Shown: positions 8,699 through 14,942 of the stretch, piece after piece
Layout of the letters: every line of letters begins with the position of its first letter
Position numbering within the stretch: position 1 is the first letter of the stretch
Assembly: GCA_964455285.1 (NCBI GenBank)
Contig: CAYVVG010000071.1
Coordinates: 1 to 17,895, forward strand
DNA length: 17,895 bases
Direction: 5' to 3'
Source of the DNA: CAIVAT01 sp964455285
Lineage (GTDB): Bacteria > Bacteroidota > Bacteroidia > Bacteroidales > FEN-979
Made by a program: the position numbers and the translations under genes
Notes under the pieces: model-generated
The model's database searches: none
What the model saw: the letters and a program-made list of their open reading frames with translations, nothing else
Told to the model about the DNA's origin: nothing

Positions 8699-9520
8699 TT
8701 ACTTTTTGATTAAGTCGAGTGCTTTGATCTTTCCGGTCGAGTCGGTCATGATGGCGTCCACGTCGTTGCGGCTCACCTTGGTGTCCTTGAGCAGGTAGAG
8801 ATACCTCCTGATGGTGGTGGGTTTGTCGTAATCGACGATCGATCCTTCTTTGCTGATGATGATCAGCACCGGGGCGTCGTCGGAGGAGAACATCTGAAGG
8901 GTCTTCTGGATGGTGCTTTCGGCCATCGAAAGGTTGCCCGTTTTAGCGGCGTTGGCAATGGTGGTGAAGGCATTTTCGAGCTGCGCTTTCACCGGCAGGT
9001 TTTCGCCGCTCATGCCCCCGGCCCGCATGTCACGGATCTTGCTCTCCAGCCGGCCGATCAGTTCGTCGATCTCCGAATCGCCCAGCTTCTGCCGCTTGAT
9101 GGCATTCAGCTCACGTTCGAGTTCGTCGGCCGACTTATTGTCTTTATTCAGCAACAGGTCGTACAACGTCGCCCGGGCAGCATCGACCTTCTGCGCCTTC
9201 GCCTGGGTCTCTTCCGCGAGTACTTTTTTCAGCTGTTGCTGCGCCTGGATGATCATTTCGTTGAGCACGGGATCGTTCAGATTCTTATCCATGATCTCTC
9301 CCACGATCCTTTTTTGCTCATCATACGACAGGGTCGAAGTGCCGGCGATGATCGGCTGCAACTGTTTCTTGGCAGCCTCGATCTGCGCCTTGCGCTCCTT
9401 TTTCGACATCTTGCCCGACGACTTGCAGCCTTCCGTTCCGGCCACCATGAGGGCCACCAGCAGGATCAGCATGATGCGCTCCCACCTGATGGATCTGATC
9501 TTTCCTGTTATTTCTGACAT
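8699..9520 (-). CDS. Putative lipoprotein with charged helical region, unknown function
   Basis: The 273-residue protein has a basic N-terminus, a hydrophobic core (about residues 17-28) and GTEGCKSSGK, which places Cys32 where a lipoprotein cysteine would sit. The lipobox is loose (T-E-G-C), so lipidation is likely rather than certain. Residues 38-175 are rich in Lys, Glu, Gln and Ala and should be mostly alpha-helical, possibly coiled coil. The last 70 residues form a compact domain with APVLIIISKEGSIVDYDKPT and the segment TIRRYLYLLKD. The gene is first of the tight group 9520-4594 and sits 64 nt after gcvT. I see no TAnnTTTG box in that gap, so it may be read through from the gcvT promoter. 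No named family recognised. Confidence 0.75.
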   Translation of the reverse strand: MSEITGKIRSIRWERIMLILLVALMVAGTEGCKSSGKMSKKERKAQIEAAKKQLQPIIAGTSTLSYDEQKRIVGEIMDKNLNDPVLNEMIIQAQQQLKKVLAEETQAKAQKVDAARATLYDLLLNKDNKSADELERELNAIKRQKLGDSEIDELIGRLESKIRDMRAGGMSGENLPVKAQLENAFTTIANAAKTGNLSMAESTIQKTLQMFSSDDAPVLIIISKEGSIVDYDKPTTIRRYLYLLKDTKVSRNDVDAIMTDSTGKIKALDLIKK

Positions 9521-9530
9521 ACCTGGTTTC

Positions 9531-9553
9531 AGTTTTAAGTGTTAAGTTTTAAG
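9531..9553. repeat. Short AT-rich direct repeat between gcvT and lipoprotein gene
   Basis: AGTTTTAAG appears twice (about 9531-9539 and 9545-9553) with TGTTA between, inside the 64-nt gap downstream of gcvT. It resembles the low-complexity spacer words seen elsewhere in this window. No promoter or terminator is obvious in it. Confidence 0.5.
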
Positions 9554-9584
9554 CCTGGGGGTTTAACACATTTCATGCCATGTT

Positions 9585-10673
9585 TCAGGCTTTGTAGAAC
9601 GGAAATTTCACGACGCGGGCTTTGAGCACCTTGTCGCGGATCTTCACGAAGATCTCGCTTCCCTCTTTGGATAAGGCCGCGGGAACATAGCCCATGCCGA
9701 TGGGGATTTTCACCGACGGTCCCATGGTGCCCGAGGTCACTTCGCCGATCCTGTTGCCCGCGGCGTCGGTGATCTCGTACTCATGCCGGGGGATTCCTTT
9801 GTCGACCATCTCGAAGCCCACCAGCCGCCGCGCGGTGCCTTCCTGTTTTTGTTTCAGCAGGGCTGCCTTGTTGATGAACTCCTTCGTATCGGTGAATTTG
9901 GTGATCCATCCCAGTCCCGCCTCGATGGGCGAGGTGGTGTCGTTGATGTCGTTGCCGTAAAGGCAGTAACCCATTTCGAGGCGCAGGGTGTCGCGTGCCG
10001 CCAGCCCGATGGGTTTGATGCCGAATTCGGCACCGGCTTCGAAAACCGCCTTCCAGATCTTCGGAGCATCTTCGTTAGCCATGTAGATCTCGCATCCGCC
10101 CGATCCGGTGTAGCCCGTGGTGGCAAAGATGACATCCGGCACGCCGGCAAAGGTGAGCTTTTTGAAGGTGTAGTATTCCATGTCCGTCACCTTCGTGTCG
10201 GTCAGTTTCTGCATCGCCTTCAGGGCCATCGGACCCTGAACGGCCAGTTGGGCGATCTCGTCGGAGGCGTTGTAAAGTTCCGCCCCCATCTTGTTCTGCC
10301 TGTTGCACCAGGCCCAGTCCTTGTCGATGTTGGAGGCGTTGACCACCAGCAGGTAGGTCTGGCTGTCGACCATGTAAACCAACAGGTCATCGACAATCCC
10401 TCCCGTCTCGTTCGGGAAGCAGGAATACTGCACCTTTCCGGGCACAAGCTTCGATGCATCGTTCGAGGCAATCCACTGGATGAAGTCGAGCGCCTTCGGC
10501 CCCTTCACCCAGAATTCGCCCATGTGGCTGACATCGAAAACGCCAACACCCTTGCGCACCGTTTCGTGCTCCATGTTAACGCCTTCATACTGCACCGGCA
10601 TGTTGTAGCCGGCAAAAGGGACCATCTTGGCTCCCATCGCTTCGTGGAAGCTGGTGAATGCTGTGTTTTTCAT
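9585..10673 (-). CDS. gcvT: Aminomethyltransferase, glycine cleavage system T-protein
   Basis: GcvT releases ammonia from the aminomethyl group carried on lipoylated H-protein and passes the one-carbon unit to tetrahydrofolate. The 362-residue length is normal. Visible family landmarks are FDVSHMGEFWVKGP (46-59), GGIVDDLLVY (91-100) containing the conserved acidic pair D95/D96, TGYTGSGGCEIY (186-197), and GLAARDTLRLEMGYCLYGND (223-242). The C-terminal barrel carries GEVTSGTMGPS near 310-320. It acts in the cytoplasm. gcvH and gcvP are not in this window, which is common because the genes are often scattered in Bacteroidetes. A good -7 promoter box lies about 110 nt upstream and a stem-loop sits in the leader. 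No sign of damage. Confidence 0.97.
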   Translation of the reverse strand: MKNTAFTSFHEAMGAKMVPFAGYNMPVQYEGVNMEHETVRKGVGVFDVSHMGEFWVKGPKALDFIQWIASNDASKLVPGKVQYSCFPNETGGIVDDLLVYMVDSQTYLLVVNASNIDKDWAWCNRQNKMGAELYNASDEIAQLAVQGPMALKAMQKLTDTKVTDMEYYTFKKLTFAGVPDVIFATTGYTGSGGCEIYMANEDAPKIWKAVFEAGAEFGIKPIGLAARDTLRLEMGYCLYGNDINDTTSPIEAGLGWITKFTDTKEFINKAALLKQKQEGTARRLVGFEMVDKGIPRHEYEITDAAGNRIGEVTSGTMGPSVKIPIGMGYVPAALSKEGSEIFVKIRDKVLKARVVKFPFYKA

Positions 10674-10734
10674 GAGATATGCGTTGATTTGTTCATTCGC
10701 GGGCAGTGAATTGGCAGTGATTTCCGGCCTGTCA

Positions 10735-10756
10735 CACAGGCGGGGAACAGCCTGTG
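10735..10756 (-). other. Stem-loop in the gcvT leader
   Basis: CACAGGC at 10735-10741 and GCCTGTG at 10750-10756 form a perfect 7-bp stem with an 8-nt loop, lying between the predicted promoter and the gcvT start. Nearby, GGCAGTGA is directly repeated at 10702-10709 and 10713-10720. I could not match the leader to the glycine riboswitch consensus. A role in mRNA stability or control is possible but unproven. Confidence 0.5.
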
Positions 10757-10780
10757 CGCCGGCACTGTCGATAAACGCTG

Positions 10781-10788
10781 CAAAAGTA
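10781..10788 (-). promoter_or_regulatory. gcvT promoter, Bacteroidetes -7 box
   Basis: On the minus strand the sequence TACTTTTG matches the Bacteroidetes -7 element TAnnTTTG exactly. It is about 108 nt upstream of the gcvT ATG, giving a leader of roughly 100 nt. I see no TTTG at the usual -33 spacing, so the call rests on one box. Confidence 0.5.
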
Positions 10789-10850
10789 GGAAAAATTGCG
10801 TGGGGCCCTGGCCGATGTTCATATTTAGGGCCGATTGTTCATATATTCAA

Positions 10851-10936
10851 TGTGCTGATGTGCTGATCCCCCTCCCTGTTTGGGGAGGGGGCAGGGGGTG
10901 GGGTGCTGATGTGCTGGTGTGCTGATGTGCTGATGA
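10851..10936. repeat. TGTGCTGA octamer array interrupted by the GC-rich element
   Basis: Units of TGTGCTGA and close variants run from 10851 to 10866 and again from about 10904 to 10936, and the 37-bp GC-rich element sits exactly between them. The array lies in the 413-bp gene-free stretch 10674-11086. No open frame there looks real; the stretch otherwise holds the gcvT promoter and leader and the repeat blocks listed here. Confidence 0.75.
10868..10904 (+). repeat. 37-bp GC-rich G-quadruplex element, copy A
   Basis: This copy reads CCCCCTCCCTGTTTGG followed by further G runs. At 10882-10903 the top strand has the pattern G4-A-G5-CA-G5-T-G4, a four-tract G-quadruplex motif with loops of 1, 2 and 1 nt. 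The same 37 bp occur as an exact reverse complement at 12746-12782, and 36 of them again at 12836-12871. Confidence 0.9.
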
Positions 10937-10980
10937 ATAATCGAATACTCGATCAACGATCTTTGATATCCGATCTGAAT

Positions 10981-11047
10981 TCGATTGTTCGATTGTTCGC
11001 TTGTTCGAATGTTCGATTGTTCGCTTGTTCGCTTGTTCGCCTGTTCC
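10981..11047. repeat. GTTCGMTT octamer tandem array
   Basis: Seven full octamers (GTTCGATT, GTTCGCTT, GTTCGAAT and so on) run from 10987 to 11042, with partial units at both ends. The period is strictly 8 bp, so the array is not coding in a steady frame. It lies just before a fragment of the GC-rich element. Confidence 0.85.
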
Positions 11048-11050
11048 AAA

Positions 11051-11073
11051 GAGGCCGGGGGTGGGGTGCCGTC
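11051..11073 (+). repeat. Partial GC-rich element, copy E (3' half only)
   Basis: The stretch ends GGGGGTGGGGTGCCGTC, identical to the end of copy C (12836-12871) plus the six bases that follow it. The 5' half of the element is missing. It lies about 14 nt past the stop codon of the minus-strand VOC gene. Confidence 0.6.
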
Positions 11074-11086
11074 TTTTTGTTTTTTT

Positions 11087-11614
11087 CTATTTCGTTGTTT
11101 TACTGCCGATCTGTTCGCCTAATTTCTCGAATTCGATGTCATTCGGTTCCCAAAGCTCGATCTTGTTACCTTCGATGTCCAGGATATGAACAAATTTTCC
11201 GTATTCGAATGTCTGAATGGTATCCGTCACGGTCACTCCGTTCTGCTTCAATTCTTCGACAAGGGCTTCCATGTTCTCAACCCTGAAATTGATCATGAAG
11301 TCTTTTGCCGAAGGCTCAAAGTACTTCGTCGTTTCTTTAAACGGGCTCCATTGCGTAAACCCTTTCTTCGTGCTGTCGGCTCCCTGGTACCATTCAAAAA
11401 CCGCCCCGTATTGGTTTGTGTTCAAACCCAGATTCTGCTGATACCATGCTCTTATCTTTTGGGGATCCTTACACTTGAAGAAGATGCCGCCGATCCCGGT
11501 CACTTTTTTCATTTTCGCCAGCCCGTTGGATTGATTTGAACTGATCGTCTTTACTGCGAAACCCAAACAGAAGGAGGTCGCTATGACCAGGATCATAAAA
11601 ATTGACTTTTTCAT
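11087..11614 (-). CDS. VOC-superfamily (glyoxalase-like) protein with N-terminal export signal
   Basis: The 175-residue protein has a VOC domain from about residue 37 to 157. It begins VTGIGGIFFKCKDPQKIRAWY, in pattern the usual first beta-alpha unit but with no His at the common metal position. It ends FVHILDIEGNKIELWEP, with the conserved Glu in IELWEP. The VOC fold covers glyoxalases, dioxygenases and resistance proteins, so the substrate cannot be named. Residues 1-22 (MKKSIFMILVIATSFCLGFA) form a hydrophobic signal or anchor, unusual for this normally cytoplasmic family. Starting at Met35 instead would give a cytoplasmic protein without it. I keep the longer start because a full signal-like segment is unlikely to arise by chance. 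It stands alone, with gene-free gaps on both sides. Confidence 0.8.
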   Translation of the reverse strand: MKKSIFMILVIATSFCLGFAVKTISSNQSNGLAKMKKVTGIGGIFFKCKDPQKIRAWYQQNLGLNTNQYGAVFEWYQGADSTKKGFTQWSPFKETTKYFEPSAKDFMINFRVENMEALVEELKQNGVTVTDTIQTFEYGKFVHILDIEGNKIELWEPNDIEFEKLGEQIGSKTTK

Positions 11615-11739
11615 TTTTCCGAATGTTTCTGAAATTTCAATTACTGATCAAGCGTTTTCAATTTTTCAATGCTCTGAAACCAAGGTTTAGCTGGTTGGAA
11701 TTTTGAAGAAAGCTACTTGCAAATAAAATTGATCAGCAG

Positions 11740-12543
11740 TTAAAAATCCCTGACTGCACGAACAATGGTATAGTTGGTTTTTGGGCTTGTAGAGGTATAG
11801 CCGGCGTGGAAATAGTATATCCACGCAGTGGTAGCGCTTGATTCCGAGGACGACCAGTAAGGTGACAAAGACAGTTTGGTGGTCGCAGGATTTCCATCAC
11901 TTTCAAGTGATTTTTGCACTGCCTTAAAATTATTCCATAAATCATTCAATTCCACCCGGGCCGGCAAATACCAATCGGAATAAATCCCGGTTCCGTAATT
12001 TTCATTGACATAATCAAGGCACAACTGTGCTGCGCTGCTTGTATGCCCTGATTGCCCGACAATGGCATTGGAATTGCCCGGTCCGTCCCAGTCACTCATG
12101 GCTGCGGAGCCAATAGAATTTGATGTAACGTTGCTCCAGTTACAGCCCTGACATACATCAATCACGCTGCATATAAGCCCATGCTGACCGGTTTGGTCCA
12201 CCCAGAATACGATCCCGCCACCGTAAAATTCGCCAGGGTAATGTCCGCTACTGCCGCTTCCACTGCCAGCTGACAGGGTTGTCCACGCCGTACCGTTGTA
12301 ATAATAAAACCCGGCTGTTCCATCGGTCTGGTAAATCATCAGTCCCGTTGCAGGATTGCTTATTGAATTCCGCTGTGCTTCTGCCATGCGGGGTATCAGC
12401 AATCCTGAAGCCGTAGATTTAATGTCCAGCATAGCGGAACTGTCGGGAGCACTCGCATCACTGGTTATGGATACCTGGGAAAAAAGATCAAAACTAATAC
12501 CCAGGAGCAATGCAAAAGCCGTTGATAAAAAAAACTGTTTCAT
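11740..12543 (-). CDS. Secreted Lcl/DUF1566-domain protein
   Basis: The 267-residue protein starts with a signal peptide (residues 1-23, ending DLFSQ). Residues about 35-95 contain SSAMLDIKSTASGLLIPRM, ISNPATGLMIYQTDGTAGF and YYYNGTAW, a segment typical of Bacteroidetes secreted fibre-like proteins. A Gly/Ser linker follows (near 92-99). The C-terminal Lcl-like domain (about 105-267) has YGGGIVFWVDQTGQHGLI, SDWYLPARVELNDLW, YWSSSE and a final VRAVRDF, all family hallmarks. Lcl domains occur in collagen-like adhesins and other surface proteins, so surface binding is plausible. The protein has no C-terminal sorting domain that I can see. It is a single-gene unit with its own predicted -7 box. 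Confidence 0.85.
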   Translation of the reverse strand: MKQFFLSTAFALLLGISFDLFSQVSITSDASAPDSSAMLDIKSTASGLLIPRMAEAQRNSISNPATGLMIYQTDGTAGFYYYNGTAWTTLSAGSGSGSSGHYPGEFYGGGIVFWVDQTGQHGLICSVIDVCQGCNWSNVTSNSIGSAAMSDWDGPGNSNAIVGQSGHTSSAAQLCLDYVNENYGTGIYSDWYLPARVELNDLWNNFKAVQKSLESDGNPATTKLSLSPYWSSSESSATTAWIYYFHAGYTSTSPKTNYTIVRAVRDF

Positions 12544-12678
12544 AGTGTTTCGGCGAAGGTTTCAGGTAAGCATACTGTTCACCCGGAATGGTGCTCTTTT
12601 TGTTATCAGATCAAAATAAGAATTTTGGGAAACGTCATGGTGACAGCAATGCTCAATCCTGTCCGCGTTCCATTAGGG

Positions 12679-12686
12679 CAAATATA
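12679..12686 (-). promoter_or_regulatory. Possible promoter of the Lcl-domain gene
   Basis: The minus strand reads TATATTTG, an exact match to TAnnTTTG, about 136 nt upstream of the gene start at 12543. No TTTG lies at the expected -33 spacing. Bases 12544-12745 contain no credible gene or other feature. Confidence 0.4.
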
Positions 12687-12745
12687 TAAAAAGTGAATCA
12701 GTGAATTATTCCCGCGCAAAAATTTATGAGTAGGGATTATTGAAT

Positions 12746-12782
12746 ACCCCACCCCCTGCCCCCTCCCCAAACAGGGAGGGGG
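12746..12782 (-). repeat. 37-bp GC-rich G-quadruplex element, copy B (inverted)
   Basis: Exact reverse complement of copy A over all 37 bp. The G-quadruplex motif is on the minus strand at 12747-12768. With copy C it forms a 36-bp perfect inverted repeat. Confidence 0.9.
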
Positions 12783-12819
12783 TATATGTTCCTGATCATA
12801 TGCGTGCTACCAATATATC

Positions 12820-12832
12820 GCTCCTACGGAGC
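12820..12832. repeat. Small hairpin between element copies B and C
   Basis: GCTCC-TAC-GGAGC is a 5-bp perfect stem with a 3-nt loop, located in the 53-bp spacer between the inverted GC-rich copies. Confidence 0.6.
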
Positions 12833-12835
12833 TTG

Positions 12836-12871
12836 CCCCTCCCTGTTTGGGGAGGGGGCAGGGGGTGGGGT
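12836..12871 (+). repeat. GC-rich G-quadruplex element, copy C
   Basis: Identical to copy A except that the first C is missing. The G-quadruplex motif is on the plus strand at 12849-12870. The copy ends 18 nt before the -7 box proposed for the capD-like gene, so it would lie in or just upstream of that promoter. Confidence 0.9.
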
Positions 12872-12888
12872 GCCGTCACCTTTTTTCC

Positions 12889-12896
12889 TACCTTTG
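12889..12896 (+). promoter_or_regulatory. Possible capD-like gene promoter, -7 box next to the start codon
   Basis: TACCTTTG matches TAnnTTTG exactly and ends 4 nt before the ATG at 12901. If it works as a -7 box, transcription starts at or very near the start codon and the mRNA is almost leaderless. There is no clear TTTG at -33, because the GC-rich element occupies that region. Confidence 0.45.
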
Positions 12897-12900
12897 GTCG

Positions 12901-14775
12901 ATGATACTGAACAGGGAAAATACCCCGCGGTGGCTGGTCCTCATCATCGATCTGATCATCACCGCCTCGGGGCTCGTGCTGGCTTACCTGCTGCGGTTCA
13001 ACTTCGACATCCCCGCCGCGGAACTGGCCCCCGTGCCCCTGGTGCTGCTCTTCGTCACCTCGGTAAGAGCGGCCGGTTTCCTGCTGGTGCGAACCTATGC
13101 CGGCATCATCCGGTACACCAGCACCGGCGACACGGTCCGGGTGTTTGCCACCGTCTTCGCCGGCAGTCTCCTCTTCGCCTTCACCAACCTCTGCACCTAC
13201 TACCTGGTCAACGACCACTACTTTATCCCCTTCTCGATCATCATCATCGAATTCCTGACTACCTCCTTCGGTATGATCATCTTCCGGCTCGTGGTGAAAC
13301 TCGCTTACCTGGAACTGAGCCAACCTCCGGGCGAAAAGGTGAACGTGGTGATCTATGGAGCCGGGGAGGCGGGGATCACGGCCAAACACACCCTCGACCG
13401 CGACGCAGGGACCCAGTACAAGGTGCTGGCTTTCATCGACGACAACCTTGGGAAACAGGGAAAGAAGCTCGAAGGAATCGACATCCTGGGACCCGATAAA
13501 CTCGGCTCTCTTCTGGCCGGACAGTCCATCGACCGGGTGATCCTGGCCATCATGCATTTCGACGCGGCAAGAAAGCAGTCGCTCGTCGATCTGTGCCTTG
13601 CCTACAACACCCGCGTGCTCACTGTCCCCCCGATGATCCGGTGGATCAACGGCGAGCTGAGTTTCAACCAGATCAGGCAGATCCCCATCGAAGAGTTGCT
13701 CGAGCGCGACGAGATCCGGCTCGACGAAGAGCGCATCGCGGCCGAGATCACCGGGAAATCGATCCTGGTGACCGGAGCGGCCGGTTCCATCGGCAGCGAG
13801 ATCGTGCGCCAGGTGGCCCGCTTCTCCCCCGCCCGGCTGACCCTGATCGACCAGGCTGAAACCCCGCTCCATTCCCTGGAACTCGAAATACGCGAAAATT
13901 TTCCCGGGATCTCTGCCGGGTTCATCTTATGCGACATCTGCAACCCCTTGCGGATGCAGAGGATTTTCGGGGAATTCCCACCCGACGTGGTGTACCATGC
14001 CGCCGCTTACAAACATGTGCCCATGATGGAGCACCACCCTGCCGAGGCGGTGCTGACCAACGTGCTGGGCTCCCGGATCACCGCCGGACTGGCAGTGGCT
14101 TCCGGGGCAAAGAAATTCATCATGATCTCCACCGACAAAGCGGTCAACCCCACCAACGTAATGGGTGCCACCAAGCGCGTTGCCGAGATCCTCACCCAGG
14201 CGCTCGACCGCCCGGGCGCCACCCGGTTCATCACCACCCGGTTCGGCAATGTGCTGGGATCCAGCGGCTCGGTCATCCCCCTGTTCCGGAACCAGATCGA
14301 AAAAGGGGGACCGGTGACCATCACCCACCCCGAGGTGACCCGCTTTTTCATGACCATCCCCGAAGCCTGCCGGCTGGTGCTCGAAGCAGGTGCAACCGGC
14401 GACGGTGGCGAAATATTCATCTTCGACATGGGGAAATCGGTGAAGATCCTCGACCTGGCCAAAAAGATGATCCTGCTCTCCGGACTCACCCTGGGCAAGG
14501 ATATCCAGATCCGCTTTACAGGACTGCGACCGGGTGAAAAATTGTACGAAGAGATGCTGAACCTCGACGAAAACAGCCTTCCCACTCACCACCCGCTGAT
14601 ACTCAAGGCCCGCGTACGCCCCGTCGACGCCGGGAAAGCCGGCCAGGAGATCGACGAGCTGATCAGGCTGACCGGTACCGGCAACGACACCGACCTGATC
14701 CGGAAGATCAGGCAGATCGTACCGGAGTTTAAAAGCAGCAATCCGCTCTACGAGCAGTTGGAGCGTGAATGGTAG
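12901..14775 (+). CDS. Membrane-bound nucleotide-sugar 4,6-dehydratase (CapD/FlaA1/WbpM type)
   Basis: This 624-residue inner-membrane enzyme probably converts UDP-GlcNAc or a related UDP-sugar to a 4-keto-6-deoxy intermediate for surface polysaccharide. Hydrophobic segments at about 11-33, 45-66, 82-103 and 108-132 anchor it. A first Rossmann domain carries GAGEAG (153-158). The catalytic SDR domain has TGAAGSIG (291-298), HAAAYKHVPMMEHHP (366-380), STDKAVNPTNVMGATK (410-425) with the M-x-x-x-K pair M421/K425 that replaces the usual Y-x-x-x-K, and FGNVLGSSGSVIPLF (448-462). I start at the ATG at 12901; an earlier in-frame start at 12847 would translate the GC-rich repeat. The stop codon lies in the first unit of the downstream repeat array, so the last residues come from the repeat. 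Exact sugar unknown. Confidence 0.92.
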   Translation: MILNRENTPRWLVLIIDLIITASGLVLAYLLRFNFDIPAAELAPVPLVLLFVTSVRAAGFLLVRTYAGIIRYTSTGDTVRVFATVFAGSLLFAFTNLCTYYLVNDHYFIPFSIIIIEFLTTSFGMIIFRLVVKLAYLELSQPPGEKVNVVIYGAGEAGITAKHTLDRDAGTQYKVLAFIDDNLGKQGKKLEGIDILGPDKLGSLLAGQSIDRVILAIMHFDAARKQSLVDLCLAYNTRVLTVPPMIRWINGELSFNQIRQIPIEELLERDEIRLDEERIAAEITGKSILVTGAAGSIGSEIVRQVARFSPARLTLIDQAETPLHSLELEIRENFPGISAGFILCDICNPLRMQRIFGEFPPDVVYHAAAYKHVPMMEHHPAEAVLTNVLGSRITAGLAVASGAKKFIMISTDKAVNPTNVMGATKRVAEILTQALDRPGATRFITTRFGNVLGSSGSVIPLFRNQIEKGGPVTITHPEVTRFFMTIPEACRLVLEAGATGDGGEIFIFDMGKSVKILDLAKKMILLSGLTLGKDIQIRFTGLRPGEKLYEEMLNLDENSLPTHHPLILKARVRPVDAGKAGQEIDELIRLTGTGNDTDLIRKIRQIVPEFKSSNPLYEQLEREW

Positions 14776-14914
14776 GGACGCATCGCCATGCGTCCGTGCG
14801 TGAATGGTAGGGACGCATCGCATGCGTCCGTACGTGAATGGTAGGGACGCATCGCCATGCGTCCGTGCGTGAATGGCAGGGACGCATCGCCATGCGCCCG
14901 TGCGTGAATGGTAA
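14765..14914. repeat. 35-bp palindromic tandem repeat array, four units plus a partial
   Basis: Units start at 14765, 14800, 14834, 14869 and 14904 (partial), with periods of 35, 34, 35 and 35 bp. Each begins GTGAATGG and contains GGACGCAT, a 3-4 nt loop and ATGCGTCC, a perfect 8-bp stem in the first three units; the fourth has one mismatch. The units touch head to tail with no spacers. Unit 1 supplies the TAG stop (14773-14775) of the capD-like gene, and the array ends about 30 nt before miaA. Confidence 0.92.
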
Positions 14915-14942
14915 ATCGTCAATCTTAAATCTTAAATCGTCA

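Noticed and set aside
10674..10780. Glycine riboswitch upstream of gcvT
   Set aside because: The conserved aptamer core could not be recognised in the leader; only a simple stem-loop is visible.
10825..11049. 74-codon minus-strand frame rich in EQSN and RTSE
   Set aside because: It is a translation of the octamer and TGTGCTGA arrays. It has no start context and no family resemblance.
12847..12900. N-terminal extension of the capD-like gene
   Set aside because: It would translate the GC-rich element (GRGQGVG) and place coding sequence over the predicted promoter.
14765..14914. CRISPR array, because of regular 35-bp palindromic repeats
   Set aside because: The units touch head to tail with no unique spacers, and no cas genes are present. 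It is a tandem palindromic repeat.
12796..14922. Long open frames antisense to the capD-like gene (358 and 331 codons)
   Set aside because: They are shadows of a GC-rich, strongly family-like gene on the plus strand and read through repeats. Their translations show no domain and an unnatural composition.
14838..14942. N-terminal extension of miaA by 35 codons
   Set aside because: The extension reads through the 35-bp repeat array. MiaA normally starts just before the P-loop strand, as at 14943.
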